Assembly: GCF_013624435.2 (NCBI RefSeq)
Contig: NZ_CP061768.1
Span: 3,624,001-3,688,000 of the forward strand
From: Nocardioides campestrisoli
GTDB lineage: Bacteria > Actinomycetota > Actinomycetes > Propionibacteriales > Nocardioidaceae
DNA length: 64,000 nucleotides
Direction: 5' to 3'
Below are positions 27,845-35,671 of the stretch, piece by piece. Under the pieces are notes generated by a model. It ran no database searches. It worked only from the letters and a program-made list of their open reading frames with translations, and had not been told where the DNA came from. Position 1 is the first letter of the stretch; the number at the start of each line of letters is the position of its first letter. The position numbers were made by a program, and so were the translations under genes.

Positions 27845-28779
27845 CTCGTCGGGCCGCCCTCGTCGCCGGCGGGCTCCGCCGTGGCGGCCGGGCCGGGCAC
27901 GACCGCCCGGGTGGCGCCGTCCAGCAGCGCGATGATCCGGGCCGCCCGGATGGGCAGCACCCGCCCGTCGGTCACGACGCGGCCGAGCGTGGCGCGGGCC
28001 AGCGCGACGTACGACGCCACGGACTGCGGCGCATGCGCCTGCAGGTCGGCCAGGTGCGCCTCGACCGTCTGCACGTCCCCGCGCACGATCGGGCCGGTCA
28101 GGGCCGCGTCGCCGGCGGCCAGCGCGTTGTCCAGGGCCGCGGTCAGCAACGGCCGCAGGATGGCCGAGGGGTCGTCGGCTCCGGAGGCGGCGAGCACCTC
28201 GCGGGCCTCGGCGACCAGGGTGACCAGGTGGTTGGCGCCGTGCGCGAGCCCGGCGTGGTAGAGCGTGCGGCGCTCCTCCTCGACCCAGACGGGGCGTCCG
28301 CCGAGGTCTGCGACCAGCCGCTCGGCGACCGCGCGCTCATCGGCGCCGACGGTCACGCCGAAGACGCAGCCGCTGAGCCGCGGCAGGTCGATCGCGGTGC
28401 CGGTGAAGGTCATCGCCGGGTGGATCGCCAGGGGGCGGGCGCCCACGGCGGTGGCCGCAGCCAGGACGGCGAGCCCGTGCCGGCCGGAGGTGTGCGCGAC
28501 GATCTGGCCCTCGCGCAGCGAGCCGCTGGCGGCGAGCATGGAGACGACGTTGCCGAGCATGTCGTCGGGCACCGTGAGCAGCAGCAGGTCGCAGGCACGT
28601 GCCACGGCGCTCGGCTTGGCGATCGGCACCCCGGGAAGGAGCTGCTCGATCCGTCGGCGCGAGGCGTCGGACTCCCCCGCGGCGGCCACGACGAGGTGGC
28701 CGGCATCGCGCAGGGCTGACGAGAGGACGGCGCCGACGCGACCGGCGCCGACCACGCCCACCCGAAGGGTGGTGGTCAT
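27841..28779 (-). CDS. Rossmann-like plus DUF2520 oxidoreductase-like protein (Rv3603c-like)
   Basis: A 312-residue protein with an N-terminal NAD(P)-binding turn GVVGAGRVGAVLSSALRDAG, then LLLLTVPDDML and VAHTSGRHG. A C-terminal all-helical DUF2520 domain (HPAMTFTG, TLYHAGLAHGANHLVTLV, LTGPIVRGD) follows. The overall design resembles 6-phosphogluconate/ketopantoate reductases. Being first in the panC-panD operon, it may act in pantoate supply, but no such activity is established and no panE is in the window. ATG at 28,779 has GAGAGG 7 bases upstream. Confidence 0.85.
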   Translation of the reverse strand: MTTTLRVGVVGAGRVGAVLSSALRDAGHLVVAAAGESDASRRRIEQLLPGVPIAKPSAVARACDLLLLTVPDDMLGNVVSMLAASGSLREGQIVAHTSGRHGLAVLAAATAVGARPLAIHPAMTFTGTAIDLPRLSGCVFGVTVGADERAVAERLVADLGGRPVWVEEERRTLYHAGLAHGANHLVTLVAEAREVLAASGADDPSAILRPLLTAALDNALAAGDAALTGPIVRGDVQTVEAHLADLQAHAPQSVASYVALARATLGRVVTDGRVLPIRAARIIALLDGATRAVVPGPAATAEPAGDEGGPTR

Positions 28780-28812
28780 GGGTAAACCTCTCGTTTCAGT
28801 CCCTCCGACCAC

Positions 28813-28887
28813 CTCGGTGCCGAAGCACCGAGACCGGGACGGGTACCAGACGATGTGGCTCGTGTGTTGGTGTGCGACCTGAGCCTA
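28813..28887 (-). promoter_or_regulatory. Leader of the pan/nad operon: -10 and stable UUCG hairpin
   Basis: On the minus strand TAGGCT (28,887-28,882) suggests a start near 28,875. The leader then contains CTCGGTGC-TTCG-GCACCGAG (28,832-28,813), an 8-base perfect stem closed by C(UUCG)G, 33 bases before the ATG. No T-run follows, so it looks like a leader structure rather than a terminator. Confidence 0.5.
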
Positions 28888-28964
28888 CGTCGGCGTGTCA
28901 CAGGTGGGAACCGGGCGCCGTGTGACGTGGGCCACGTGGGTCCGCGAGAGGGGCGCAGGCAGGC

Positions 28965-29900
28965 TCAGCCGGCGGCGTGCGCCGGGTCGTCCACCACGAA
29001 CGGACGCGGCGCGCGCGGCAGCCAGTCGTGGGTCACGTGGTCGATCACGTGCACTCCCTCGGGGGCGACGATCTCCACCACGCCCTCGGGCACCGTGCCC
29101 TCCTGCAGGGCGTTCCAGACCGTCCACTCCCGGCGCTTGCGCCGGTTGCGCAGGCTGGTGGCGAACGACTGCGGGTCGGTCCAGTGGGCGAACTCGTCGC
29201 CGTCGAGCCACTTCAGCTCCACGCACAGGCCCTGGGGCAGGGCGAACATCTCGAACCGCTCCGGCGTGGTGCGGATCTCCCACTCGGGAGCCTTGGAGTA
29301 GACGAAGTCCGGGCTCATCGGGAAGCCCCACTCCTCGATGTTGCGCAGGCCCAGGTCGAGGAACGCGCGGCGGTCGGACTCGACGTACAGGCCGTGGCGC
29401 GGGAAACGGATGACCGCGTCCGTGGTGCCGACCTGCCAGGAGAGGTCACCCATCGAGACCTCGCCCTCGGTGGTCAGCACCATGTCGCCGTCCCACTTCC
29501 AGCTGTAGCGGGTGCGCACGTGCGAGAAGCACCAGTTGTAGAAGTACGCCAGCGAGTGGACCGAGCGTTCGTGCACCGCCAGGTGCTCCGCGCCGGCGCG
29601 GGCCACGTCGAAGGGGTAGGAGCGCACGGTCAGCTTCTCCGACCGGCCGGCGGCCTCGGCGACCCGGACCGCCTCGTCCGCGGTGCCGTCGGTGGAGTTG
29701 TTGTCGACCAGCAGCACGTGGTCGACGGCGCGCAGCAGCGGCGGCAGCACGAACCTCAGCCCCGGGGCCTCGTTCTTGACCCGGAGCACGGCGGTGGCGC
29801 CGCGCGCCAGCCCGCCGGGCCGCCGCCAGGGCCAGGTGATGTCGAACTCGGTGTGCCCCTCGAGATTGATGAGGCCCTCACCCTGCCCGATGGGGATCAT
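28965..29900 (-). CDS. Glycosyltransferase family 2-like protein
   Basis: A 311-residue GT-A-type protein. AVLRVKNEAPGLRFVLPPLL and HVLLVDNNSTDGTADEAV form the nucleotide-sugar-binding half, and SWKWDGDMVLTTEG holds the metal-binding Asp pair. The rest (IRFPRHGLYVESDRRAF, EFAHWTDP) is not diagnostic of a sugar. No transmembrane helix. It overlaps the upstream sulfotransferase gene by 4 bases, so the two are co-translated and probably decorate the same molecule. Confidence 0.78.
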   Translation of the reverse strand: MIPIGQGEGLINLEGHTEFDITWPWRRPGGLARGATAVLRVKNEAPGLRFVLPPLLRAVDHVLLVDNNSTDGTADEAVRVAEAAGRSEKLTVRSYPFDVARAGAEHLAVHERSVHSLAYFYNWCFSHVRTRYSWKWDGDMVLTTEGEVSMGDLSWQVGTTDAVIRFPRHGLYVESDRRAFLDLGLRNIEEWGFPMSPDFVYSKAPEWEIRTTPERFEMFALPQGLCVELKWLDGDEFAHWTDPQSFATSLRNRRKRREWTVWNALQEGTVPEGVVEIVAPEGVHVIDHVTHDWLPRAPRPFVVDDPAHAAG

Positions 29901-31024
29901 TCGGAGGCCCGCTCGCGTCCCAGCGCCTTGCGCACGCCCCGGCGCACCGACGGCGGGATCTTGGCGCGCACCTCGTGCGGCACCAGGTCGGTCAGCGCGG
30001 GCCTGCCGGCCGGGCCGGCGGCCTCCGCGTCCTGCCGGGCCTGGTCGATGCGGGCCGCGACCACCGACGACTTGGAGATCGCCTCGGACTCCTCATAGAG
30101 GGCGGTGTAGGCCTCCCGGAGCTGGTCGAGGGTGGCGTGCGCCTGCGGCGTGTCCCCGCCCTCGTCGGCGAGCTTGTTGAGCTCCGCCCAGGTCTCGGAG
30201 ACCAGCTCGTGCAGCCGGGGCGGCAGCGACAGGTCGTCGAGGGTCAGGCTGACCCGGCGCAGGCTCGGGTCGATGAACCGGTGCACCTCGCGGATCTGGT
30301 CGCTGCGGGTGTGGATCACCGACTGCACGTCGAGCTTGTGGCCCAGCGCCATGGTCGTCCTGACCCAGTCGCTGAGCAGGTCCTCGTAGCGGACGAAGGC
30401 GCGGCCGCCGCCGACCGTCGACCCGCTGAGGGACTCCCGCGTGGCCTTCTCGGTGTGCAGCAGCATGTTGAGCCAGCTCGCGGCCAGGTGCGCGGAGCCG
30501 AGCTTGTTGGCGTAGTACTTCTGCTTGCTGCCGACCACCTCGGCCGGCGGGCGGAGCATGGTGGCGAAGACCGGGGTGGCGCCGGTGCGGATCGCCGCGA
30601 CCCGCCACAGGCCGAGGAACCAGCTGAGCCGCGGGTCCTTGACGACCAGCTCGGGGTGCTCGGCGAAGTGGCCCTCCAGCCAGTCCGAGACCCGGATGCG
30701 GGCGGGCTCGCGGCTGGCGATCCGGCCGGTCTCGAACCACGCCGAGGGGCGCGAGTCGCTCACCTGGACGCCGGCCTCGCGCAGCCACTGGTCGTGCACC
30801 TCGACCGCCCAGGCGGGCTCGCCGAACCCCTTGGGGTTGCTGGCGTCGGCCTGCACCTCGGGCTTGGGCACGTGCATGCCCAGCAGGCTGAGGATGCCGG
30901 CGAGCGTGCTGGTGCCGCTGCGTCCGGCCCCGGCCACGAAGAGGACCTTGCGTGGCACTCCGTCGGTGTTCATCTCGTCGGGCGCACGCCCGGGGACGCC
31001 GCCGACAGCTCCTGCTCCAGTCAC
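29897..31024 (-). CDS. Sulfotransferase family protein
   Basis: PAPS-dependent sulfotransferase-like protein of 375 residues. KVLFVAGAGRSGTSTLAGIL is the 5'-phosphosulfate loop with family spacing, DPRLSWFL and ATMLRPPAEVVGSKQKYY form the 3'-phosphate-binding part. The C-terminal half is helical and variable. GTG at 31,024 is preferred: TAGGCT lies 8 bases upstream, consistent with a leaderless transcript; ATG at 30,973 is the alternative. Operon with the downstream glycosyltransferase. Acceptor unknown. Confidence 0.8.
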   Translation of the reverse strand: MTGAGAVGGVPGRAPDEMNTDGVPRKVLFVAGAGRSGTSTLAGILSLLGMHVPKPEVQADASNPKGFGEPAWAVEVHDQWLREAGVQVSDSRPSAWFETGRIASREPARIRVSDWLEGHFAEHPELVVKDPRLSWFLGLWRVAAIRTGATPVFATMLRPPAEVVGSKQKYYANKLGSAHLAASWLNMLLHTEKATRESLSGSTVGGGRAFVRYEDLLSDWVRTTMALGHKLDVQSVIHTRSDQIREVHRFIDPSLRRVSLTLDDLSLPPRLHELVSETWAELNKLADEGGDTPQAHATLDQLREAYTALYEESEAISKSSVVAARIDQARQDAEAAGPAGRPALTDLVPHEVRAKIPPSVRRGVRKALGRERASE

Positions 31025-31032
31025 GGTCGGTG

Positions 31033-31106
31033 AGCCTATCCGAGGTCCCGACGTACGCGCGGGGGCACCGGGAGACGCTCCGGGTCGCGCCCTGCTGCTC
31101 TAGGCT
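31033..31106. promoter_or_regulatory. Divergent -10 elements for two leaderless glycan genes
   Basis: Minus strand TAGGCT (31,038-31,033), 8 bases before the sulfotransferase GTG. Plus strand TAGGCT (31,101-31,106), 7 bases before the glycosyltransferase ATG. Identical hexamers hint at joint control. Confidence 0.45.
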
Positions 31107-31113
31107 CGTCCCC

Positions 31114-32256
31114 ATGAAGTGGTCCCTGCTCCGCCGGCGCGGACGCTCGCCCGAGGTGGGGGTCGTGGTGCCGGCGTACGGCGTCGAGCAGTGGCTGCCC
31201 GAGGCACTGGACAGCCTGATCGCCCAGCAGCACACGACCTGGCGGGCCGTGGTGGTCGACGACGGCTCGCCGGACCGCTGCGGCGAGATCGCCGAGGAGT
31301 ACGCCGCGCGCGACTCCCGGATCACCGTCCTGCACACCCCCAACGGCGGGCTGGGCGCGGCCCGCAACGCCGGTACCGCCGCGCTGGACTGCGACTACCT
31401 CGCCTTCCTGGACTCCGACGACGTGCTGCCGGCGAACGCCCTGGCCGACCTGGTGGGGTCGCTGGAGGAGAGCGGCTCGGACTTCGCCACCGGCTCCGTG
31501 CTGCGCTGGGAGGCGCCCCCGCCCGACGGCGCCGGGCTGCACGAGCCGCCGTGGATGCGCCGGCTGCACACCCCGGGCCGGACCCGGGCGCGGGTCGGAG
31601 AGCACCCGGAGATCCTCGGCGACGTCTTCGCCTGGAACAAGCTCTTCCGGCGCTCCTTCTGGGACGCCCAGCAGCTCTCCTGGCCCGAGCAGGTCCACTA
31701 CGAGGACCAGCCGGCCACCACCCGCGCCTACCTGGCCGGCACGTTCGACGTGCTCCAGGCGCCGGTCTACCACTGGCGCATCCGCACCGACGGCAGCTCG
31801 ATCACCCAGCAGAGGCGCGAGGTCTCCGACCTGGTCGACCGGTGGGCGACCAAGCAGATGGCGCTCGAGTCCGTGCTCGCGCACGGCGACCCGGCAGTGA
31901 CCCGGGTCTTCGTCGACCGGGTGCTGCCGGGCGACCTGTGGCGCTACTTCCTGGTCATCCCCGGCTGCTCGGACGCCTGGTGGGAGCTGCTGCGCGAGGG
32001 CATCGGCCAGCTGTGGGGCGAACGCTCGCTGGTGCACTCCGGGCTCCCCCCGGTTCACCGGTCCTGCGGCTACCTGGTCGAGCGCAACCGGCGAGCGGAC
32101 GCGGAGGCCCTGATCACCTGGTTCACCTCGCTGACCGGTCCGCCGCCCCGCACCTACGACGGTCTGCGGCTGGCCATCCCCGGTGACGTGGTCCGCGCGG
32201 CCAGCGTGCCCGACTCCGCGCTGGAGATCGCGCCGCACGAGCAGCCGCGCCCATGA
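31114..32256 (+). CDS. Glycosyltransferase family 2 (GT-A) protein
   Basis: A 380-residue inverting GT2 enzyme. VGVVVPAYGVEQWLPEALDS, AVVVDDGSPDRCGEIAEEYA, PNGGLGAARNAG and LAFLDSDDVL (DXD metal site) are canonical, and VHYEDQPATTRAYL carries the ED base motif seen in wall-polymer GT2 enzymes. The later part resembles CDP-glycerol/teichoic-acid-type GT2 extensions. Sugar donor unknown. The ATG follows TAGGCT by 7 bases. It overlaps the PAP2 gene by 4 bases. Confidence 0.87.
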   Translation: MKWSLLRRRGRSPEVGVVVPAYGVEQWLPEALDSLIAQQHTTWRAVVVDDGSPDRCGEIAEEYAARDSRITVLHTPNGGLGAARNAGTAALDCDYLAFLDSDDVLPANALADLVGSLEESGSDFATGSVLRWEAPPPDGAGLHEPPWMRRLHTPGRTRARVGEHPEILGDVFAWNKLFRRSFWDAQQLSWPEQVHYEDQPATTRAYLAGTFDVLQAPVYHWRIRTDGSSITQQRREVSDLVDRWATKQMALESVLAHGDPAVTRVFVDRVLPGDLWRYFLVIPGCSDAWWELLREGIGQLWGERSLVHSGLPPVHRSCGYLVERNRRADAEALITWFTSLTGPPPRTYDGLRLAIPGDVVRAASVPDSALEIAPHEQPRP

Positions 32257-33296
32257 GCCCACGCACCCAGTCCGCTCCGGCCCCCAGCGCGACCGGGACG
32301 GTCCCGCCGCCCGTGGTGGCCCCGCCCCGCTACGGCCCGACCAGCCGGAGAGCCCGGACGCTGGCCATGCTGGTCTTCCTCGCCGTGCTCGTCGCCTGGA
32401 GCGTGGTGCTCGCGCCGCCGCGCTCGACGTACCAGGTCTTCGGCTTCCTGTTCGCCGGCACCGTCGCCTGGCACATCCAGGCGCCCTGGCGTGACCACCT
32501 GGCCTTCCTCCGCGACTGGTCGCTGCCGCTGGTGCTGCTCACCGTCTACCTCTACAGCCGGGGCATCGCCGACGACCTCGGCTTCGCCACCGTGCACGTG
32601 ACCGAGCCGATCGAGGCCGACCGCGCGCTCTTCGGCGGGACCCTGCCGACCGAGGCACTGCAGGGCTGGCTGTGCGGCGACCCGTGCCTGCGCACCACCC
32701 CGCCCGCCTGGTACGACGTCGGGTTCACCACCGTCTACTACACCCACTTCGTCGTGGCCCCGGTGATCGCGGCGGTGCTGTGGGTGCGCAACCGGGACGC
32801 GTGGGTCCCGTTCATGCGCCGCTACCTGAGCCTGAACATGCTGGCCCTGGTCATCTACATCACCTACCCGATGGCCCCGCCGTGGATGGCCGCGCTGGAC
32901 GGCTACCTGACCCCGGACATCGCCCGGATCACCGCCCGCGGCTGGTTCGACCTGAGCCCGGCCAGCGGGCTGCACCACCAGATGTCGGTGGTGAGCAACA
33001 AGGTCGCCGCGATGCCCTCGCTGCACGCCGGCGTCGCCATCCTGGTCACGGCGTACGCGATGCTCCGGATGCGCCACGGGTCCCGGCTGGTCCGGACGCT
33101 GCGCTGGCTGCTGCCGCTCTACCCGCTGCTGATGTCGTTCACGCTGGTCTACTACGCCGAGCACTACGTGGTCGACGTGATCGCCGGGCTGCTGGCCGTG
33201 GTGGCGGTCCTGGTCGGCTGTCACCTGTGGGAGCGCCGCTACCCGGACGGGTGGCTGGCCGCCCGCCGGGCCCGGGATACGAAGGCCAGCGCCTAG
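32253..33296 (+). CDS. PAP2/AUR1-like membrane phosphotransferase
   Basis: A 347-residue membrane protein of the inositolphosphotransferase-like PAP2 class with about six helices (about 38-55, 62-76, 90-104, 168-185, 205-220, 290-330). The active-site blocks are YPMAPPWM, AAMPSLHAGVAILV (catalytic His) and YYAEHYVVDVIAG (second His and Asp). It may transfer a phospho-alcohol such as inositol phosphate to a lipid, or act as a lipid phosphatase. The 4-base overlap with the glycosyltransferase implies joint action in a glycolipid or wall-polymer pathway. It converges on the osmoprotectant binding protein with a 4-base overlap. Confidence 0.82.
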   Translation: MSPRTQSAPAPSATGTVPPPVVAPPRYGPTSRRARTLAMLVFLAVLVAWSVVLAPPRSTYQVFGFLFAGTVAWHIQAPWRDHLAFLRDWSLPLVLLTVYLYSRGIADDLGFATVHVTEPIEADRALFGGTLPTEALQGWLCGDPCLRTTPPAWYDVGFTTVYYTHFVVAPVIAAVLWVRNRDAWVPFMRRYLSLNMLALVIYITYPMAPPWMAALDGYLTPDIARITARGWFDLSPASGLHHQMSVVSNKVAAMPSLHAGVAILVTAYAMLRMRHGSRLVRTLRWLLPLYPLLMSFTLVYYAEHYVVDVIAGLLAVVAVLVGCHLWERRYPDGWLAARRARDTKASA

Positions 33297-34258
33297 GAGA
33301 CCAGGCCCTGCTCCTGCAGCCACTCGCTCGCCACGTCCTCCGGCTTCTCCCGGTCGACGGTGACCCGCGCGATCAGGTCGCCGAGGGTCTCGTTGTCCAG
33401 CGCCCCCATCAGCCCCTCCAGCCGGTCCTGCACGTCGGGGTTGGCGTCGAGGAACTCGGTGGAGACCGCCGGCACCAGGTTCTGCGCGGGCTGGATGCCG
33501 CGGTCGTCCTCGAGCAGCACGAGGCCCTGGGACTCCAGCGTCCCGTCCAGGGTGCCGCTCTGGCCGAGGTCGGCCTCGCCGTCGATCACCGCCTGGTAGG
33601 TCTGCGGGCTGCCGAAGCCGAGCGGGAGCAGCTCGGTGACGTCGATGCCGTAGGTCTCCGCCAGGCCCTTCTCGCAGTCGTCGCGCCCCTCGCAGTCGGG
33701 GGCCGCGGCCAGCACGACCTTCTCGCCCTCCAGGTCCGAGAGGGCGGTGAGGTCCTCGGCCTCGGCGCGCTCGGTGGTGACGAAGTACGCGTTCTGGGAG
33801 GTCGCCTCGGAGGGCTCCAGCAGGGTGATCCCCGCGTCGTCCAGCAGCGGCTGGGCGGCGTCGATCGACTCGGCGGCGTCGTTGGTGGTGATCGGCTCGG
33901 CGTCGGCGCCGTCGGCGCTGGTGTTGAGGTAGTCGGAGATGCCCGCCACGTACTCCGGGACGACGTCGACCTCGCCGGGGAACTCCTCCATGTAGACCGC
34001 CCGGGAGCCGACCAGCTTGGTGGTCACGTCGTACCCGGCGTCCTCGAGCACCTCGGCGTACATGGCGGTGACCAGGGCGGCCTCGCCGAAGTTCTGGCTG
34101 GCCAGGGTCACGCTGCCCTGGCTCCCGCCACCCTCGTCGTTCCCGGCCTCGTCCGAGGACAGGTCGTCGCCGGCGCAGGCGCCGGCCAGCACGGCCAGGG
34201 AGAGGACGGCCGCCGAGGCGAGCAGTCGGCGGGGGCTGCGGGTGCGCGGAGCGGTCAT
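33293..34258 (-). CDS. Osmoprotectant (glycine betaine/choline) ABC substrate-binding lipoprotein
   Basis: A 321-residue OpuAC/ProX-type binding protein. Signal peptide with lipobox LAGAC (lipid-anchored Cys about 28), acidic linker, then VTLASQNFGEAALVTAMYAEVLEDAGY and KLVGSRAVYMEEFPGEVDVVPEYVAG, the hallmark QBP-type osmoprotectant block. YGIDVTELLPLGF and YQAVIDGEADLG are also typical. It overlaps the permease upstream by 4 bases and is last in a three-gene run of importer parts. The ligand (betaine, choline, carnitine) cannot be told. Confidence 0.9.
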   Translation of the reverse strand: MTAPRTRSPRRLLASAAVLSLAVLAGACAGDDLSSDEAGNDEGGGSQGSVTLASQNFGEAALVTAMYAEVLEDAGYDVTTKLVGSRAVYMEEFPGEVDVVPEYVAGISDYLNTSADGADAEPITTNDAAESIDAAQPLLDDAGITLLEPSEATSQNAYFVTTERAEAEDLTALSDLEGEKVVLAAAPDCEGRDDCEKGLAETYGIDVTELLPLGFGSPQTYQAVIDGEADLGQSGTLDGTLESQGLVLLEDDRGIQPAQNLVPAVSTEFLDANPDVQDRLEGLMGALDNETLGDLIARVTVDREKPEDVASEWLQEQGLVS

Positions 34259-34980
34259 CGTTCTCTCCCGGGGTTGACGCTGAGGGGGTCTGGTCGGCGG
34301 TCGGTGGGCCGGCTGAGGCGTTGTACCCGCGCGGCGACGATCTCCAACACCAGCGCGACCACCGCCACCACCACGGCGCCGGCGAGCCCCTGGCCGTAGT
34401 CGTTGCGGTAGAAGCCGTCGGTGATCACCCGGCCCAGCCCCGGGCCGGCGACCAGGGCGGCGATGGTGGCGGTCGCCCAGACCTGGACCAGCGCCAGCCG
34501 GACCCCGCCGAGCACCAGCGGCAGCGCCAGCGGGAGCTCGGCGCGCCAGAACCGCTGCCGCCCCGTCATCCCCATCCCCCGGGCCGCCTCCTTCACGTCG
34601 GCGGGCACCTCGGTCATCGCCACGTAGGCGTTGGTGATCAGCGGGGGCAGCGCGAAGAGCGTGAGCGCGATCAGGGTGGCCAGGCCGGCCCGGCCGTAGG
34701 GCCCCAGGGTGTCGCTGCCCGGCCAGTCGGCGGCGACCAGGATCGCCAGCAGCGCGAAGGTGGGCACCGCCCGACCCACGGCCGAGACGTTGATCGCCAC
34801 GAACCCGCCGCGGCCCAGGTGGCCGAGCCAGAGCGCCAGCGGCAGGCCGAGGGCCACCGCGACCGCCAGCGCCGTCCCGGTGAGCAGCAGCTGCTGCCAG
34901 AGCAGGTCGAGCATCGCGCCGGGCCCCAGCCAGCTGTCGGGGTCGCGAAGATAGGCCCAGGTGTCGGCGAGCACGTTCAT
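34255..34980 (-). CDS. Osmoprotectant ABC transporter permease (second)
   Basis: A 241-residue inner-membrane subunit of the OpuCB/OpuCD type. Segments: LLLTGTALAVAVALGLPLAL, AVPTFALLAILVAADW, GLATLIALTLFALPPLITNAY; the EAA loop VPADVKEAARGMGMTGRQRFW contacts the ATPase. ATG 34,980 overlaps the other permease's stop (ATGA). Confidence 0.9.
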   Translation of the reverse strand: MNVLADTWAYLRDPDSWLGPGAMLDLLWQQLLLTGTALAVAVALGLPLALWLGHLGRGGFVAINVSAVGRAVPTFALLAILVAADWPGSDTLGPYGRAGLATLIALTLFALPPLITNAYVAMTEVPADVKEAARGMGMTGRQRFWRAELPLALPLVLGGVRLALVQVWATATIAALVAGPGLGRVITDGFYRNDYGQGLAGAVVVAVVALVLEIVAARVQRLSRPTDRRPDPLSVNPGRER

Positions 34981-35657
34981 GCGCGCACCCAGGGGGTCAG
35001 CAGCCGCTGGACCAGCACGAGCAGGGCGTCCAGCGCGAAGGCCAGCAGCACGCAGAGCACCGAGGCGGTGAGCACCTGCGCGCGGAAGGACTCCTCGACC
35101 CCGGTGACCAGCAGGTTGCCCAGGCCGCCGTAGGAGACCAGCGCCCCGACCGTGGTCAGCGCCACCGTGGAGACCGTGGCCACCCGGATCCCGGCCATCA
35201 GCACGGGCAGCGCGAGCGGCAGCTCGACCCGGAGCAGCCGCCGGCCCGGTGAGTAGCCCATCCCGGTGGCCGACTCCCGGACGTCGTCGGGAACGGCGCG
35301 CAGGCCGTCGAGGATCGCCCGGACCAGGATGGTCAGGGCGTAGAGCGCGAGCCCGATCACCACCGTGGTCGCGCTCAGCCCGGTGAACGGCAGCAGCAAC
35401 GGGAACAGGGCCAGCGAGGGGATCGTGTAGATCCCGGTGGTCACACCCAGCACGCCCGCCTCCACGCGGGGCACCCGGCGTGCGAGCAGCGCCAGCGGGA
35501 CGGCGAGCAGCAGGCCGAGCAGCACCGCGCTCACGGTCAGGGCCAGGTGCTGGGCGGTGGCGTCGAGGATCTCCTCGCGCCGGTCGACGACGTACTCGGG
35601 ACACCACCAGTCGTTGCGCAGCCTGCTGTAGCAGGAAGGCTCGGCCAGTAGGGTCAC
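34977..35657 (-). CDS. Osmoprotectant ABC transporter permease (first)
   Basis: A 226-residue permease. Family N-terminal block NDWWCPEYVVDRREEILDAT, then LALTVSAVLLGLLLAVPLAL, GIYTIPSLALFPLLLPFTG, and the EAA loop VPDDVRESATGMGYSPGRRL. The GTG at 35,657 is preferred to the ATG at 35,663 because TAGCGT lies 8 bases before the GTG, and the ATG would fall next to that box. Start regions of this gene and the divergent ATPase gene are interlocked. First of the permease-permease-binding protein operon. Confidence 0.88.
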   Translation of the reverse strand: MTLLAEPSCYSRLRNDWWCPEYVVDRREEILDATAQHLALTVSAVLLGLLLAVPLALLARRVPRVEAGVLGVTTGIYTIPSLALFPLLLPFTGLSATTVVIGLALYALTILVRAILDGLRAVPDDVRESATGMGYSPGRRLLRVELPLALPVLMAGIRVATVSTVALTTVGALVSYGGLGNLLVTGVEESFRAQVLTASVLCVLLAFALDALLVLVQRLLTPWVRA

Positions 35658-35671
35658 GGGCATGGACGCTA
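35649..35671. promoter_or_regulatory. Interlocked divergent -10 elements inside opposing coding regions
   Basis: Plus strand TAGGGT (35,649-35,654), 7 bases before the ATPase ATG, lies inside the permease reading frame. Minus strand TAGCGT (35,671-35,666), 8 bases before the permease GTG, lies inside the ATPase frame. RNA polymerase at one site would block the other. Confidence 0.5.
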
